Shown here: in pieces, positions 24,774-33,090 of the stretch
Position numbering within the stretch: the stretch's first letter is position 1
How the letters are laid out: every line of letters begins with the position of its first letter
Assembly (NCBI RefSeq): GCF_014650455.1
Contig: NZ_BMUZ01000027.1
Coordinates: forward strand, 1-35,393
Origin: Streptomyces xanthochromogenes
GTDB lineage: Bacteria; Actinomycetota; Actinomycetes; Streptomycetales; Streptomycetaceae
Reading direction: 5' to 3'
DNA: 35,393 nt
Translations under genes and position numbers: made by a program
Notes under the pieces: model-generated
Told to the model about the DNA's origin: nothing
The model's database searches: none
Seen by the model: only the letters and a program-made list of their open reading frames with translations

Positions 24774-24983
24774 ATGACTGATCCACTCGTCCCTCCAGGG
24801 AAGACCCCTCCCGGCAAGACTCCCCCCGGGGAGACCCCACCCGTGGAAGGCTCGACCGCCGAGGCCCACGAGGAACGTCCGGACGGCGGGCTCTGGGAGC
24901 ACCCCCGATTCTGGCTGTGGCTGATCGCTGCCGGAGCCGTACTGATCGCAGCCTTCTTCATCGCGCGGCTCATCTCTCTGTAG
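24774..24983 (+). CDS. DUF6480-family small membrane protein, 69 aa
   Basis: ATG 24774 lies two bases after GAGGAC, a tight but usable site. The product has a Pro/Gly/Thr-rich front with a tandem PPGKTPPGKTPPGETPP motif and EGST, as in DUF6480 proteins of Streptomyces. One C-terminal membrane helix follows (FWLWLIAAGAVLIAAFFIA). The function of the family is unknown. The front may lie outside or inside the cell; the sequence does not decide. Confidence 0.75.
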   Translation: MTDPLVPPGKTPPGKTPPGETPPVEGSTAEAHEERPDGGLWEHPRFWLWLIAAGAVLIAAFFIARLISL

Positions 24984-25194
24984 CGCACGGCGTTCGCCCG
25001 CGAGGCTCCTTCGGGGCTCACTCAAGGGCTTTCAGCGGCCTGGGGGTACAGGACCTGACCGGAGGGTCGGCGGTTTCGGGGAAGTCGAACAAGGTCACCT
25101 CCGCTCACGAGAGGTGATCCGTCGACGCGCACGGTGACGTACAACTCCCCTCGCTGAGCGTTTGGTCCGGTGATTTGCGTTTGGTCCCGGGGCA

Positions 25195-25500
25195 GGTTCC
25201 GCGCCGGTTCGGGATGGCTGCGCCGGTGAGTCTGCGGGCCATAAGGTCGATCATCGCGAGGTGGAACATCGCTTCGGAGCGGTGCGGGTGACGTTCGTAG
25301 TCGCGCGTTTGGCGTCGGTGATGCGTGAGCCAGCCGATGCTGCGTTCGATGTCCAGCGTCCCGGGACGATCGTGTATCCGTGGGTGCCGGGCGGGCGTTG
25401 GACGGGGTGGACGTCGACGCCGAGGCGGGTGTCGTGGTCGATGGCGGTGGTGCGGTAGTCGGCGTCCACGAAGATCAGGCGGCAGCTCCACGGGATGGGC
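25195..25500 (-). pseudogene. IS5-family transposase, C-terminal remnant with frameshift
   Basis: From about 25500 the minus strand reads FVDADYRTTAIDHDTRLGVDV and YTIVPGRW in one frame. It then reads LDIERSIGWLTHHRRQTRDYE and AMFHLAMIDLMARRLTG in another. This is the second Asp region and the Glu helix of an IS5-type transposase. The front half and the ends of the element are gone. The break at about 25340 makes it inactive. Confidence 0.75.
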
Positions 25501-25591
25501 CGGATTCAAACTCCTCCGCAAGATGATCCTGCTTCAGTGACCCTCCACCATCGTGACCCCAGAAGTTTCGGCGGAAACGCCAGCCCGCTCA

Positions 25592-26116
25592 TCAGTAGCG
25601 CGGCCCGACAGTGGGATGCGAGGCCAAGGCACGGGCAGCAATCTGCAGTTGCGCCTCCCATGCTGCCTCGTCGAGCCCCAGCGTGTATTCGATGCAGCAC
25701 GCGCATGGCGGGAGAAGCGCCACGAATGCTTGCTCCTCAGCGGTCTCGACCTCCACCTCCGACCACTCGTCGGATGCCAACTCGGCGAGACCCACCTCCC
25801 TGGCGGTGAATCGCGAGGCCAGTCTGCGCAGTGCGTATCGCCTGGCCAAGTGGTGATCGGGCAGAAGGATCCCCGATTCTTCGAGGGCCTGCTCGAATGT
25901 GTCGCGGATGTCCCGGGGGTCCGCATGACGCGGCAGACCGGCGAGCTCGCACAGGGCCGGCGTATCCATCCCCAGTGCGAGTGCCTGGGCAGCGGTCATC
26001 GGCAGGTCCTCCGGACACACCTGATCCGCTTGATACAGCCACGCTGCTTCCACCAGGGGCGGACAGGTGCTGCGGACAGAGCTGTCGGGTTCGGATGTGT
26101 CGTCTATCGCTGCCAT
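25592..26116 (-). CDS. Hypothetical cytoplasmic protein, 174 aa
   Basis: The frame from ATG 26116 encodes an acidic, helical protein: LVEAAWLYQADQVCPEDLPMT, MDTPALCELAGLPRHAD, FEQALEESGILLP, then a Glu-rich stretch EWSEVEVETAEEQAF and CACCIEY. Codon use is normal and the frame is convincing, but I do not recognise a domain. No ribosome site is evident before the ATG, so a leaderless start or another start is possible. Its neighbours are remnants, so there is no context for a role. Confidence 0.65.
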   Translation of the reverse strand: MAAIDDTSEPDSSVRSTCPPLVEAAWLYQADQVCPEDLPMTAAQALALGMDTPALCELAGLPRHADPRDIRDTFEQALEESGILLPDHHLARRYALRRLASRFTAREVGLAELASDEWSEVEVETAEEQAFVALLPPCACCIEYTLGLDEAAWEAQLQIAARALASHPTVGPRY

Positions 26117-26347
26117 GGTTCATACGATGCCAGCACGGCTCGCGAAAGCGTCTGGAAATTTTGACTGTCCCAGTAACCGCCCTTGGGGCCCGCCCGTACC
26201 GTTGCCCCGGTGACACTCCGCGACGGCTCCCCAAGATCTCTGCCAGAAGCCAGTTGTGATGCCGCTTTGTGCACCATGCCGGCCCCGGAACCGCTGCCCC
26301 CGGGCCTGCCAGCCGGAGGCCCCTGCGTGCCCGCACCACACGCCATC

Positions 26348-26557
26348 AACCTGCACTTCTGGGCCCGTCGCATGACGGCCCTTGGCGTGTCTCCCACCAG
26401 TCCCCCCGCGCGTCGCCTCACCGCACCACAGTTGGCCGGCGCCTTGCGTACGACGCTCCACGACGAGCAGTACCGCAACCGGTCCGCCGGGCTTGCACAG
26501 ATTCTTCGCAGCGACAACGGAGCGGAACGCGTATTGAGCGCACTCGGAACGCTCTGA
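26348..26557 (+). pseudogene. C-terminal remnant of a UDP-glycosyltransferase
   Basis: The stretch from about 26348 reads FWARRMTALGVSPTSPPARRLT, cut here as FWARRM, ALGVSP, ARRLTAPQLAGALRT, and ends NGAERVLSALGTL with a stop at 26555-26557. This is the closing part of sterol- or macrolide-type glycosyltransferases (family 1), where the usual text is DQPFWGRRV...LGVGP...RLTADRLAAALR. The catalytic N-terminal domain is missing, and the upstream part of the frame is unrelated Pro-rich sequence. It is a gene end left by deletion. Confidence 0.55.
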
Positions 26558-26891
26558 AACCGCGACCGACGGCGAGGCACTGGTGGCGCTGTCATTGCCA
26601 CTGATCGATGTCGACCTCATGGCCCTGTTGGTCAGTTGTGGGTGCTGGCGCAGGTCTTGGGCTCCGTCGCACGGCTCGTCCTGGATGTGGGCGGGGCGGA
26701 GATCTTCGAGAGTGCGCGCTACCGCGAGCGGGCTCCAGCAGGTAATCCGGGCGCCGGTCGGCGTGTACCGCCCAGTCCGGCGGCCCGCCGTTTCACCGGG
26801 ATTTCAAGGGCCTTTCGTATCGTCCTGTCGACGTTTTCGCCGCGGTGCACAGGACCTGCCGCGCACGCTGCTGAGGTGAGTGGAGTCAGGC
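26558..26891. other. Leader and promoter region of the four-gene operon
   Basis: About 330 bases without a supported gene. It should contain the promoter of the membrane/export operon that starts at 26892. A short frame crossing it has no ribosome site and no recognisable content. Confidence 0.4.
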
Positions 26892-27242
26892 GTGACCGAA
26901 CTACTGCCCAAACCCGTTCCCGACGCCGGGCCCCCGGACGGTCCGTCCGGTCGTCAGATCCGGGTGGTGCTGTGCGGGGGGACCCTCGGTGCCGTGCTCC
27001 TGGCCGCCGCGCTCGTCATCGACTTCTCGGGTGCCAACGACGTGAGCGTCCCGCAGATGCCGAAGATGCCCGCGCTGCCGACGTCCCTCCCCAGCGGACT
27101 GCCCACAGGCATCCCCACGGGTTTCCCCACGGACCTGCCGTCCGACTTCCCGACGAACCTTCCGACAGGCTTCCCCGAACTCCCCACAGATCTACCCACC
27201 GATCTCCCCGGCACGCCCTCCTCCTCTGGAGGCGGCTCATGA
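26892..27242 (+). CDS. Membrane protein with proline/threonine repeats (operon gene 1)
   Basis: GTG 26892 has GGAG six bases upstream; GTG 26880 is in frame but less well placed. The product is about 116 residues: a short cytoplasmic part, one membrane helix (LGAVLLAAALVIDF), then an extracellular stretch of triplets such as LPTGIPTGFPTDLPSDFPT repeated to the end, closing with SSSGGGS. The repeats keep the form hydrophobic-Pro-Thr/Ser-(Gly/Asp/Asn), a likely extended and possibly glycosylated stalk. The stop overlaps the start of the next gene (ATGA, 27239-27242), so the two are translationally coupled. Confidence 0.75.
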   Translation: MTELLPKPVPDAGPPDGPSGRQIRVVLCGGTLGAVLLAAALVIDFSGANDVSVPQMPKMPALPTSLPSGLPTGIPTGFPTDLPSDFPTNLPTGFPELPTDLPTDLPGTPSSSGGGS

Positions 27243-28717
27243 ACGGACGGGCGTTCCGAGCCTTGCGGGACGACGGAGCGGCCACGGCACGGGCGCTGCT
27301 GATCGCCCGGGGCGCCATCGCCCTGTACCTGGTCGAGCTGGTGGGGAACCTGACCCGCCCCCGGGTTCTGCCCGACGAGCCCGCTCTGTCGATCTTCTAC
27401 AAACTGCCGGCCTCCCTCACCAAGATGCCCGGCTTCGGGGACTCATTCAACAGGCTGCTGTCCATGCCCCGCGCCGTCTTCTGGAGCGTGCTGGCAGGCA
27501 TCGCCGCCGGCGTACTGATCCAGGTCTACATAGCCGTCACGCGTCAACCCGACCGGCGGGCAGCACAGTTGACCTGGGTGACGTTGGGACTGCTACTGCT
27601 GCCGTTCGGACTGATCCCGTTGATGGTGATGGTCGAGTACCTCCCGTTGACACTGGCCTGCCTGCCCAGCACCGCGTTCGTGCTGCTCCTGCTGCGCGGC
27701 GGGGTGCGGTTCGCCCGCGTGCCACTCGCGGCACTGCTGGCGGCCTTCGGCTGGGGCGCGCTGATCGTCTTCGGTCTCGGCCGCTCCTACACCGGTCTCG
27801 CGTTCGCCACGATCAGCGGTCATCTCAGCCCGCCCCTGGGTGACCTCACCTCCCCTGCCGGTGACATCAGCGAGTTCACCAGGAGTCAGTTCCGGACCAT
27901 CGACCTGGTGGTCCTGCACCTCGGGGTGGTGAACGCCCTCGTCGTATCGGCCGGTGTCCTGCTGCTCCTGACGCTCTTCCGGTACCGCATCACCGACACC
28001 GTCACCGGGCTCACCCTCGGCGCCGCCGTCGGGCTCGGGTACAGCTTCGTGGAGAGCATCATGTTCATCAAGATCTACGGTTCGCTCGGTTCCGTCTTCG
28101 GGACGACGGGCGGCTTCGAGTACTGGATCCGGCAGTCGGTCGGTCTGCTCGGCGGGCAGGTGGTGTTCGGCGCGCTGCTGGGAGCCGGGCTCGTCCTCGC
28201 GGGCCGGGCGCGACGGCGCGGTCGTGTCGCCGCGGCAGCCGTGATGACGGCGGCGGGCGGCGCGACCGCCGCCGAAGTGCTCTCCGGGTGGCTGTCGGCC
28301 CGACTTCACGGCCACGTCGAGACAGGAAGCGTGCTGGACACCCTGGTCGTCTCACCACTGCTCTGGCTGCTTCCCCAACTCCCATTCATGGCAATGGCCT
28401 TGCTACTTCTGACACTCGGACTGCGCGAGCGTGGCGCAGCCCTGCGGGCCGCCGCGTCGGAGGAGGCTGCGAGCGGCCGCCCGTTCCTCGTGCCGACGGA
28501 AGAACAGGTCCTGGTATCGCCCGCCCTGCGGTTCTGGGCCGTGGCGAGCACCTGGCGCTGGTACGGACGCGGCGCCGCCTTGCGCTTGCACCGCCTGCAG
28601 TCCGCACAGTTGGAGCTCGCCGGCTGGCGAGCCCAGAAGGACCCCGAACTTGCCCCGCAGGGAGAAGTGTTGCGCACTCGAATACTGCGGCTGAAGAGCG
28701 TGGAGGCGGGCTCATGA
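27239..28717 (+). CDS. Polytopic membrane protein, distant PrsW-like (operon gene 2)
   Basis: The 492-residue product starts at ATG 27239, with GGAGG seven bases upstream. It has about ten hydrophobic helices, the last before a cytoplasmic tail of about 90 residues. The segment GLGYSFVESIMFI resembles the PrsW intramembrane protease motif (aromatic-x-x-x-Glu: Tyr268, Glu272). LLGGQVVFGALLGAGL resembles its His-containing helix, but the His position holds Gln. The first PrsW motif (EExxK/R) is not seen. It could therefore be a degenerate or non-catalytic PrsW relative. A luminal loop (GDLTSPAGDISEFTRSQ) lies between helices. It overlaps the next gene by four bases, so it is part of the same unit. 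Confidence 0.7.
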   Translation: MNGRAFRALRDDGAATARALLIARGAIALYLVELVGNLTRPRVLPDEPALSIFYKLPASLTKMPGFGDSFNRLLSMPRAVFWSVLAGIAAGVLIQVYIAVTRQPDRRAAQLTWVTLGLLLLPFGLIPLMVMVEYLPLTLACLPSTAFVLLLLRGGVRFARVPLAALLAAFGWGALIVFGLGRSYTGLAFATISGHLSPPLGDLTSPAGDISEFTRSQFRTIDLVVLHLGVVNALVVSAGVLLLLTLFRYRITDTVTGLTLGAAVGLGYSFVESIMFIKIYGSLGSVFGTTGGFEYWIRQSVGLLGGQVVFGALLGAGLVLAGRARRRGRVAAAAVMTAAGGATAAEVLSGWLSARLHGHVETGSVLDTLVVSPLLWLLPQLPFMAMALLLLTLGLRERGAALRAAASEEAASGRPFLVPTEEQVLVSPALRFWAVASTWRWYGRGAALRLHRLQSAQLELAGWRAQKDPELAPQGEVLRTRILRLKSVEAGS

Positions 28718-29082
28718 CGAGCCGTCCGATCGCCGTCGTGCGGCTGGCCGGGGCCGCCGTCCTGCTGGCCTGCAGCGTACTGCTGTCGGCGCCACCGGCC
28801 TCGGCCTGCGTCGTCAGCATCGGCTACAAGCCCTCCCTGGCGGCAGGGGACCTGAGCCACCACCCGACTTGCTCGACAGGTACGTCACTCACTGGGGCCG
28901 GCGGGGTCGCCCTGCTCGTACTCGGTGCCCTCGGCGCGGCGGGCCGGCGCACTTATCAGCGGGGCGAACGGACCGCTGGGACGGGCCCGGACCGGGACAC
29001 GCCACACCCGTCGCTGACCGCCTACCTCGACGCCACGAGGACGGCCTCGCCGGAGAGCCGGGACGAACGTGCCGGGGCGTGA
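28714..29082 (+). CDS. Small exported membrane protein (operon gene 3)
   Basis: ATG 28714 overlaps the previous stop as ATGA and is preceded by GGAGG, with almost the same junction text as the previous gene start. The 122-residue product has a signal-like helix (LAGAAVLLACSVLLSAPPASA), a short outer part with two Cys (ACVVSIGYK and PTCSTG) that may pair, a second helix (GAGGVALLVLGALGAAG), and a basic then acidic cytoplasmic tail. No family is recognised. It overlaps the next gene by 14 bases. Confidence 0.7.
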   Translation: MTSRPIAVVRLAGAAVLLACSVLLSAPPASACVVSIGYKPSLAAGDLSHHPTCSTGTSLTGAGGVALLVLGALGAAGRRTYQRGERTAGTGPDRDTPHPSLTAYLDATRTASPESRDERAGA

Positions 29083-31171
29083 GGGGTGGCGCCCGGGATC
29101 GAGAAGACGGAACCGGGCGGCGCACGCCGTGCTGCTGGTCGTCGCCATGTTGACGGTCGTCCTGTTGGCGCCCGCAGCGGACGCTACGGACACACCCACT
29201 CCGGGTCAGTCCGAGGTCGCGGGCGAGTTCGCCGATATCGCGAACGCCCTCATGACGGACCCCATCAGCAGGGCCGGGATCGAGGCCCACGAGAAGCTCC
29301 ACATGGAGGACGGCACACGCAACCTCGCCGTCATCTGGTTCGACATGACCAACTTCCGACCGTCACACATGGAAGCGATCACCCGGACGTTCAGCGCGGG
29401 CGACGTCAGCCTGGGCCAGTACACCGGCTACGGCCGGCTGCTGAGGCGTGAGGGCAACGAGGCGCTGTTCGACGCGATCGGCATCACGGGTGACGGTCCG
29501 CTGCTGGAGTTTGCCGCCGTCAACGAACCGGGCCGGAACCATTCCGAGTCAGTCATCTACGACCAGGTACTGAACCCCCTCCTCACGGACCTCGGTCTGC
29601 GGGACAAGGCGATCAGGCAGTTGAAGGCGAGGGCAGTCGCCGGCTTCTCGGACCGGGGCCGCTGCGGACTCTGTCTGAAGCTCACCAGCAGCATTCCCGA
29701 GAAGAACTTCAGATCTGGAACCCCGTACGAGACCAGCCAGGACCGGAAGGCGTCGGCGGCCCGGGTAGGCGCCATCATCAGCCAGTGCCTCTCCCGGCTC
29801 AGGGCGGAACGGAAGAAGAAGGAGGAACAGGCCAAGGCGGCCCTGCCGGTGCCGGGAGCCAAGTCCACACCGTGCACGTCGATGGGGAAGGGCAGCGGAC
29901 AGCCCGTCATGGCACTCTCTGCCTACCTGGCCGCCGGTCCGTGCGGCGGGGCGGAGAGCGGTGCGGGGGCACTCGACCGGGCGCTCACCCCGTCCGGCAC
30001 GTCCTACGGCGGGGTGGACTTCTCGACGCTGGAGATGCGCTACTTCTCCGACGGTTCGGGCGGGGTGCAGTACGCGTACTCCTCACAGCAGTTGCCCGAG
30101 GGCTACCAGCAGGACAGCGAGCTGGGGGCGCGGACGGTCGAGAACATGGGCGACGATCTACGGACCTGGCTGGCGCTCGACCCGCGGAAGTTCTGGGTCA
30201 ACCTCAATCCCACCGAACCTGACCGGATCGTCGATCCCGCCCTCGGCCAGACCAACGCCGGCAAGGCCATGCTGGAGGCCGACCTCCAGATGAAGCGCAC
30301 CGAAGCGAAGATCCTGCACCCCGACTCGGCGACGGGGTCGAAGTACTGGCAGCGGATCCAGCCCGGTGCGGACGGCACGCTCTGCTTCTCCGCACGGATG
30401 TGGATCGTGCCCGGCGAAGTGGAGGTGCGCCAGGACGGCGGATCGCTCTACATCCTCAAGGCGTTGCTCGATGTGAAGACGAAGTCGGACCACATCGACG
30501 ATCCGTATTCCCCGACCTGCAAGACCGATCCCGCCACGGACGCCCGGAACGAGGAACTGGAACGCACCCTCGTACTGCCCGAGGTGGTCAAGTCGGTCAA
30601 CACCGCTCCGGAGTACGCGCCGCTGCGGCGGGCGTTCATGGCCCGCATCATCGCCCAGTGGGTCCGCGAACGGCACCAGCAGGGGCATGAGACGTCGTTC
30701 GACGGGATCATCGATTCCAAGGATCTGGGCCCGGCAAAGCTGGAGGATGGCTGGCGCCCGAAGCAGGTCTTCGACGACTACGTACGCTCCTACCGGGACA
30801 AGGAGTTCGACATCACGCGGGAGAACACTGACGGTGGCGTCCGGCGCGTCACCCGCTACGTCTACGGGGGCGCGGACCTCACCAACGTCCGGCTGACCAA
30901 CGTCACGGAAGCGGACATGAGCCAGCGGTATCCGCAGATCACCCAGGCCGCGCAAGGCTCAGCGTCCCGCCCGGTCACCGCACCGGATGGCTCGATCTGG
31001 CTGGGCGGCGTCGTACGGGCGCCGGACCAAGGCGTCTGGGACGGCCTCCAGAAGAACATCCGCAGGCTGACTGGAGGCCACGGTCCACTCCTGGCGCTGC
31101 TCCTGATCGCCCTCGGGACTGTCCTGTTCGGCTTCCGCAGCCGACGCGGTCGTCGTACCACCACGCCGTGA
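29069..31171 (+). CDS. Large exported protein with deaminase-like HxE/CxxC motif (operon gene 4)
   Basis: The 700-residue product from GTG 29069 has a basic start and a signal/anchor helix (residues about 19-38), then a long outer region, and a C-terminal membrane helix with a basic tail (LLALLLIALGTVLFGF, RSRRGRR). Residues 85-205 look like a cytidine-deaminase-type fold: NHSESVIYDQVL (His158, Glu160) and RGRCGLCLKL (Cys199, Cys202) would be zinc ligand, proton shuttle and the CxxC pair. A Lys/Glu-rich coiled coil (RLRAERKKKEEQAKAA) follows. A second conserved-looking block, FWVNLNPTEPDRIVDP and KAMLEADLQMKRTEAK, is near residues 380-415. The deaminase reading is by motif only, and an outside location is odd for one. 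Overlaps the previous gene; final gene of the unit. Confidence 0.75.
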   Translation: MPGREGWRPGSRRRNRAAHAVLLVVAMLTVVLLAPAADATDTPTPGQSEVAGEFADIANALMTDPISRAGIEAHEKLHMEDGTRNLAVIWFDMTNFRPSHMEAITRTFSAGDVSLGQYTGYGRLLRREGNEALFDAIGITGDGPLLEFAAVNEPGRNHSESVIYDQVLNPLLTDLGLRDKAIRQLKARAVAGFSDRGRCGLCLKLTSSIPEKNFRSGTPYETSQDRKASAARVGAIISQCLSRLRAERKKKEEQAKAALPVPGAKSTPCTSMGKGSGQPVMALSAYLAAGPCGGAESGAGALDRALTPSGTSYGGVDFSTLEMRYFSDGSGGVQYAYSSQQLPEGYQQDSELGARTVENMGDDLRTWLALDPRKFWVNLNPTEPDRIVDPALGQTNAGKAMLEADLQMKRTEAKILHPDSATGSKYWQRIQPGADGTLCFSARMWIVPGEVEVRQDGGSLYILKALLDVKTKSDHIDDPYSPTCKTDPATDARNEELERTLVLPEVVKSVNTAPEYAPLRRAFMARIIAQWVRERHQQGHETSFDGIIDSKDLGPAKLEDGWRPKQVFDDYVRSYRDKEFDITRENTDGGVRRVTRYVYGGADLTNVRLTNVTEADMSQRYPQITQAAQGSASRPVTAPDGSIWLGGVVRAPDQGVWDGLQKNIRRLTGGHGPLLALLLIALGTVLFGFRSRRGRRTTTP

Positions 31172-31192
31172 CGGCAACAGCGAAGGAGGTTC

Positions 31193-31345
31193 GTGTCGGG
31201 CGCGCGGGCACTCGGCGGTGACACCGCTGGACGCCCGCTGCGTGCCGGAGACCGGCCCGCAGTCACCTTCCTGCTGAACCTTCCGCCCCATCCGGCCGAA
31301 CGGTGGCCCATCGCGCCTGCGCCTTCGCGACACGCTGCAGCCTGA
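31193..31345 (+). CDS. Possible 50-aa ORF after the operon
   Basis: A perfect AAGGAGG (31183-31189) stands three bases before GTG 31193, and the frame runs to TGA 31343-31345. The product is basic and Pro/Ala-rich with no recognised content. The spacing is short and the codons are not informative, so it may be only leader RNA of the preceding operon. It starts 22 bases after that operon's last stop. Confidence 0.25.
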   Translation: MSGARALGGDTAGRPLRAGDRPAVTFLLNLPPHPAERWPIAPAPSRHAAA

Positions 31346-31408
31346 CGGTGGGCCCGTAGGCGCGAGCGCGACCGCCGGCCATCGGTCCGACCCTGGGACG
31401 CGCCCTCA

Positions 31409-31780
31409 TCAGGCGGGGACGAAGACGTCTTCCTGGGCTCCGTCGAGGATGAATCCGTTGTCGAAGCGGACCCGCACACTCACCCGAGGCGCCCGTTCCT
31501 GGAAAGCGTTCCACGCGGGTTCCAGAGAAGCGATTTTCTCTTCGAGCTGCCTCCTGGTCTCCGTGGGCATATCACGCCCGAAGGCGTCGAGCAGTGACTT
31601 GAGCCGCTCGTACTCGCGCACGTCATCGCTCTCGTCCTGGTGGTCGGCCACGTGCTCGACGGTCCCGCCAGTGCCCGCCGCCAGAGACAGGAATCCGACG
31701 ACGAACCCCGCCACCTCGTCCGAATCGGTCAGCCGGGTATCCGCTGCCAGCACCACTCGCTGGCCTGCCTTCAGAGTCAT
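31409..31780 (-). CDS. Hypothetical protein, 123 aa
   Basis: ATG 31780 follows GGGGAG closely. The product reads TLKAGQRVVLAADTRLTDSDEVAG, an acidic helix (DDVREYERLKSLLDAFGRD, RRQLEEKIASLEP) and a strand-rich end (RVSVRVRFDNGFILDGAQEDVFVP). It looks like a small soluble protein with beta strands at both ends and a central coiled region. I do not recognise a family. It lies convergent to the four-gene operon, and no partner is adjacent. Confidence 0.65.
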   Translation of the reverse strand: MTLKAGQRVVLAADTRLTDSDEVAGFVVGFLSLAAGTGGTVEHVADHQDESDDVREYERLKSLLDAFGRDMPTETRRQLEEKIASLEPAWNAFQERAPRVSVRVRFDNGFILDGAQEDVFVPA

Positions 31781-32065
31781 CTGCTCCCCATCTTCGCGTT
31801 GCCGGCCCCACCAGCCCGACCGCCCTGCCCATTTTCCATGTCTGTCTCCTGGGCCAGAGTAGGTCGGAATCGCCAGCTGCAGCGCAACGGTGCGTCAGGC
31901 CTCGATCCATGACCCACTCCCCCGCTGGGTCCGGGCGGCGTTGGCCCCAAGGGGCTCGCTCCCCTCTGTCCAGAGCAGTCGTCAAGACTTGTGGATCACG
32001 GGGCAGTGATCAGATTGTCGACGAAGCCGGGTAGGTTGTGGCGACTCGACCCCAGGGGGACAACT

Positions 32066-32401
32066 GTGAGCACGCGGCCGTATCCATTCCACGAGGGAAG
32101 GAACGTCGCATGGGACCTCGTGGTCTGGCGCGGCGACTTCGAGCGGGTCGTGATCGCCGCGTTGAGCGGAGAGGACATCGTTCAGGTTCGCGGAGATTTT
32201 GATCGGGGGGACGATGCATGGATGTACAACGTCTACCCTGTTCCGAATGCCGTCCTGCCAACGATTGCTGATCTTGTGCCGGGGGTCCAGCTCGACCTCG
32301 AGCTTGAGCACTTCATAGAGGCCCGCCAGGATTTGCCGGGTGGGGAACTCTGGTTCCCCGAGCATGGCGAGCTTCCACCCGGTCACGTGCCGCCGCCGTG
32401 A
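32066..32401 (+). CDS. Hypothetical protein, 111 aa
   Basis: GTG 32066 has AGGGGGA eight bases upstream. The frame is open further upstream to 31991 but without a ribosome site. The product contains VAWDLVVWRGDFERVVIAAL, VQVRGDFDRGDDAWMYNVYP and a Pro/His-rich end (FPEHGELPPGHVPPP). It is acidic and soluble and somewhat like small immunity-type proteins in size and charge, but no family is recognised. It is isolated: an IS256 remnant follows. Confidence 0.55.
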   Translation: MSTRPYPFHEGRNVAWDLVVWRGDFERVVIAALSGEDIVQVRGDFDRGDDAWMYNVYPVPNAVLPTIADLVPGVQLDLELEHFIEARQDLPGGELWFPEHGELPPGHVPPP

Positions 32402-32438
32402 CGTGAAAGTCAAGGCTTCGATGACCGATGCGACGTGA

Positions 32439-32747
32439 TCAGGCAGCGGCGGTCTCCTCGCGCTCAACCAGAACGCCATTCTCGAAGCGTGCGCCGGAGC
32501 GGACCAGGGCGACCAGGTGGGCGCCGGTGATCGCGCGCCAGGGGGCCTGGGCGGACTCGACGAGCTTGAACACCATGGCGAGCGCGGCGGCCGGGCTGCC
32601 GGCCCCTCGCGTGACCTCGGTGCGGAACTTGACCGTGGAGAACGTGGACTCGATCGGGTTCGTGGTCCGGAGATGGATCCAGTGCTCTGCCGGGAAGACG
32701 TAGAACGCCAGCGGCTTCTCCCCGTCGTCGGTGATCTTCACGACAGC
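32439..32747 (-). pseudogene. IS256-family transposase, C-terminal piece
   Basis: The minus strand reads VVKITDDGEKPLAFYVFPAEHW, cut here at PLAFYVFPAEHWIHL, then RTTNPIESTFSTVKFRT and ARFENGVL, and ends with a stop at 32439-32441. This is the closing part of an IS256 (Mutator-type) transposase, including the Glu helix. The part before VVKITDD is not upstream on this strand: it lies on the other strand next to it (see the plus-strand piece). Confidence 0.8.
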
Positions 32748-32815
32748 CCACACGCCGAGAAGGCGATCGAGGCGTTCGCGAAGACCTACGGTGCCAAGTG
32801 GCCCAAAGCTCTGCA
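32743..32815 (+). pseudogene. IS256-family transposase, internal piece in opposite orientation
   Basis: The plus strand reads SPHAEKAIEAFAKTYGAKWPKA, cut here as HAEKAIEAFAKTYGAKWPKA (20 residues). In intact IS256 transposases this directly precedes the KITDD region, which here is found on the minus strand starting at the same point. The two pieces are therefore inverted relative to each other and meet at about 32745. The similarity ends at about 32815. Confidence 0.75.
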
Positions 32816-33090
32816 GCTAGCGGAGAAGTGTCTCCTCAATGCCGCATACTCCAGACAGGGAGACGTTATCTTTCGCGATCGAGTCGAATAGATCGGCGGG
32901 TGGCTGATCCTCGACTGGGGGCACCCAGGCGAAACGCTTGACCAGCCAGAGAAAAATGTTGGATGCCCTGCCTGCGGGGCACCACATTTTCATTCGGCCG
33001 TACTGAGCCGCTCCGTTTGAGTCACGAGCGGCCTACCTGAAACTGAGCATGGCAGAGCTCAGAATCTTGCACCCCGAGCCTCCTTGTGCA

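Noticed and set aside
24984..25194. Search for a tRNA or small RNA between DUF6480 and the IS5 remnant
   Set aside because: No cloverleaf or strong hairpin was found.
32817..32993. 58-codon minus-strand frame of lower G+C content beside the tRNA fragment
   Set aside because: No ribosome site and no recognisable product; it lies between an IS relic and a possible attachment site.
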